The notes under the pieces: generated by a model | Database searches by the model: none | Seen by the model: the letters and a program-made list of their open reading frames with translations, nothing else | Told to the model about the DNA's origin: nothing | In this document: in pieces, positions 5,289 to 5,657 of the stretch | Numbering within the stretch: the first letter of the stretch is position 1 | Layout of the letters: each line of letters begins with the position of its first letter | From: Bacillota bacterium | GTDB taxonomy: Bacteria; Bacillota; Clostridia; Acetivibrionales; DSM-2933 | DNA: 5,657 nucleotides | Assembly: GCA_023441845.1 (NCBI GenBank) | Contig: JAEZNF010000426.1 | Coordinates: forward strand, 1-5,657 | Direction: 5' to 3' | Made by a program: the position numbers and the translations under genes

Positions 5289-5657
5289 TGGAAAACCTGT
5301 CACCGGATTCGGTAAGAAAGGCTTTTTCACTGTATATGAATTTGATTGAGAAGTCCAGAATAACCAAAAAGGACAATCCCGAGCTTTTTATGTCCTATGA
5401 GGACCCTGAAATATCATTTATAACAAGAATCTTCGAAGAAGAAGCAGGAATAATGATCCTGAGATCGGGAGACACCCTCTATTTCACACCCGGGACCGAT
5501 AACAGGTTTTTGGGATTTACCAATGAAGAACTCAGGGACAAAATGGGGTTTTCAAACAATACGGAATTGTATGCAGGATATATAATAATCTTGTCAATCA
5601 TTATAAAGTTCTTTAACGGAGAAAATTACAACAACAAGGTCCGCACGGTGTTAAAGG
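5288..5657 (+). CDS. jetB: Wadjet defence system subunit JetB (MukE-like, DUF6063-type), 3' end outside window
   Basis: The frame starts at ATG 5288, sharing one base with the jetA stop (TAATG). A ribosome binding site AAGGGGG at 5274-5280 lies seven bases upstream. It stays open for 123 codons to the window edge. The visible part has an N-terminal helix (SVRKAFSLYMNLIEKSRI, 8-25), then a compact alpha/beta segment with LYFTPGTDNRFLGFTNEELR (64-83). A hydrophobic helix (97-110) follows and looks like a buried helix of a winged-helix fold, not a membrane span. This resembles the DUF6063 proteins found directly after JetA in Firmicutes, the equivalent of MukE, which binds the kleisin. The order jetD-jetA-jetB and the coupling support this. 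The SMC ATPase gene jetC should follow directly. The function is inferred from family and context. Confidence 0.72.
   Translation, partial: MENLSPDSVRKAFSLYMNLIEKSRITKKDNPELFMSYEDPEISFITRIFEEEAGIMILRSGDTLYFTPGTDNRFLGFTNEELRDKMGFSNNTELYAGYIIILSIIIKFFNGENYNNKVRTVLK

Noticed and set aside
1..5657. CRISPR arrays, tRNA or rRNA genes, complete insertion sequences
   Set aside because: No regularly spaced repeats, cloverleaf, rRNA core sequence, transposase or flanking target duplications were seen on either strand.

Overview
The window is low-GC DNA with strong AGGAGG-type ribosome binding sites, A/T-rich intergenic stretches and sigma-A-like promoters. This fits a Gram-positive Firmicute, most likely a member of the Clostridia. 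The organism call is an inference from composition and gene families; no taxonomic marker gene is intact here. All recognised genes lie on the + strand.

Left part (1-1034 and on to 2041). The window opens inside the 3' end of a small cysteine-rich protein that resembles DUF6144 / V4R-like ligand-binding proteins. A clean intrinsic terminator follows. A gene-poor stretch of about 450 bases then leads to a compact promoter overlapped by a long perfect dyad, a likely PadR operator. This drives a two-gene operon: a PadR-family repressor and a membrane protein with an N-terminal HAAS (DUF1700-like) domain and about six membrane segments. PadR-HAAS pairs are common in Firmicutes and usually respond to membrane or envelope conditions.

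Middle (2042-2686). This is a scarred region. It holds the C-terminal anticodon-binding domain of a class II glycyl-tRNA synthetase without its catalytic domain, and the remaining frame is broken at a run of seven A's. Two inverted repeats flank the relic: a 10-bp pair upstream and a 10 to 14-bp hairpin downstream that has an alternative fold and no T-tract.

Right part (2687-5657). A new promoter (TTGATT-17-TAGAAT) starts a tightly packed operon of three genes recognised as jetD, jetA and jetB (cut by the window edge) of a Wadjet plasmid-defence system. JetD is the Toprim nuclease subunit, JetA the kleisin (MukF-like) subunit and JetB the MukE-like subunit. The SMC ATPase JetC is expected just past the right edge. 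The genes overlap (23 bp and 1 bp), so they are probably translationally coupled, which fits subunits of one complex. In known Wadjet systems the SMC motor extrudes DNA loops and the JetD nuclease cleaves small closed circular DNA. The jetD-first order and the DUF5716/DUF6063-type JetA and JetB suggest one of the non-type-I Wadjet classes. The system is therefore a known kind rather than a new one, but this variant and its junction with the synthetase relic are the most interesting parts of the window.
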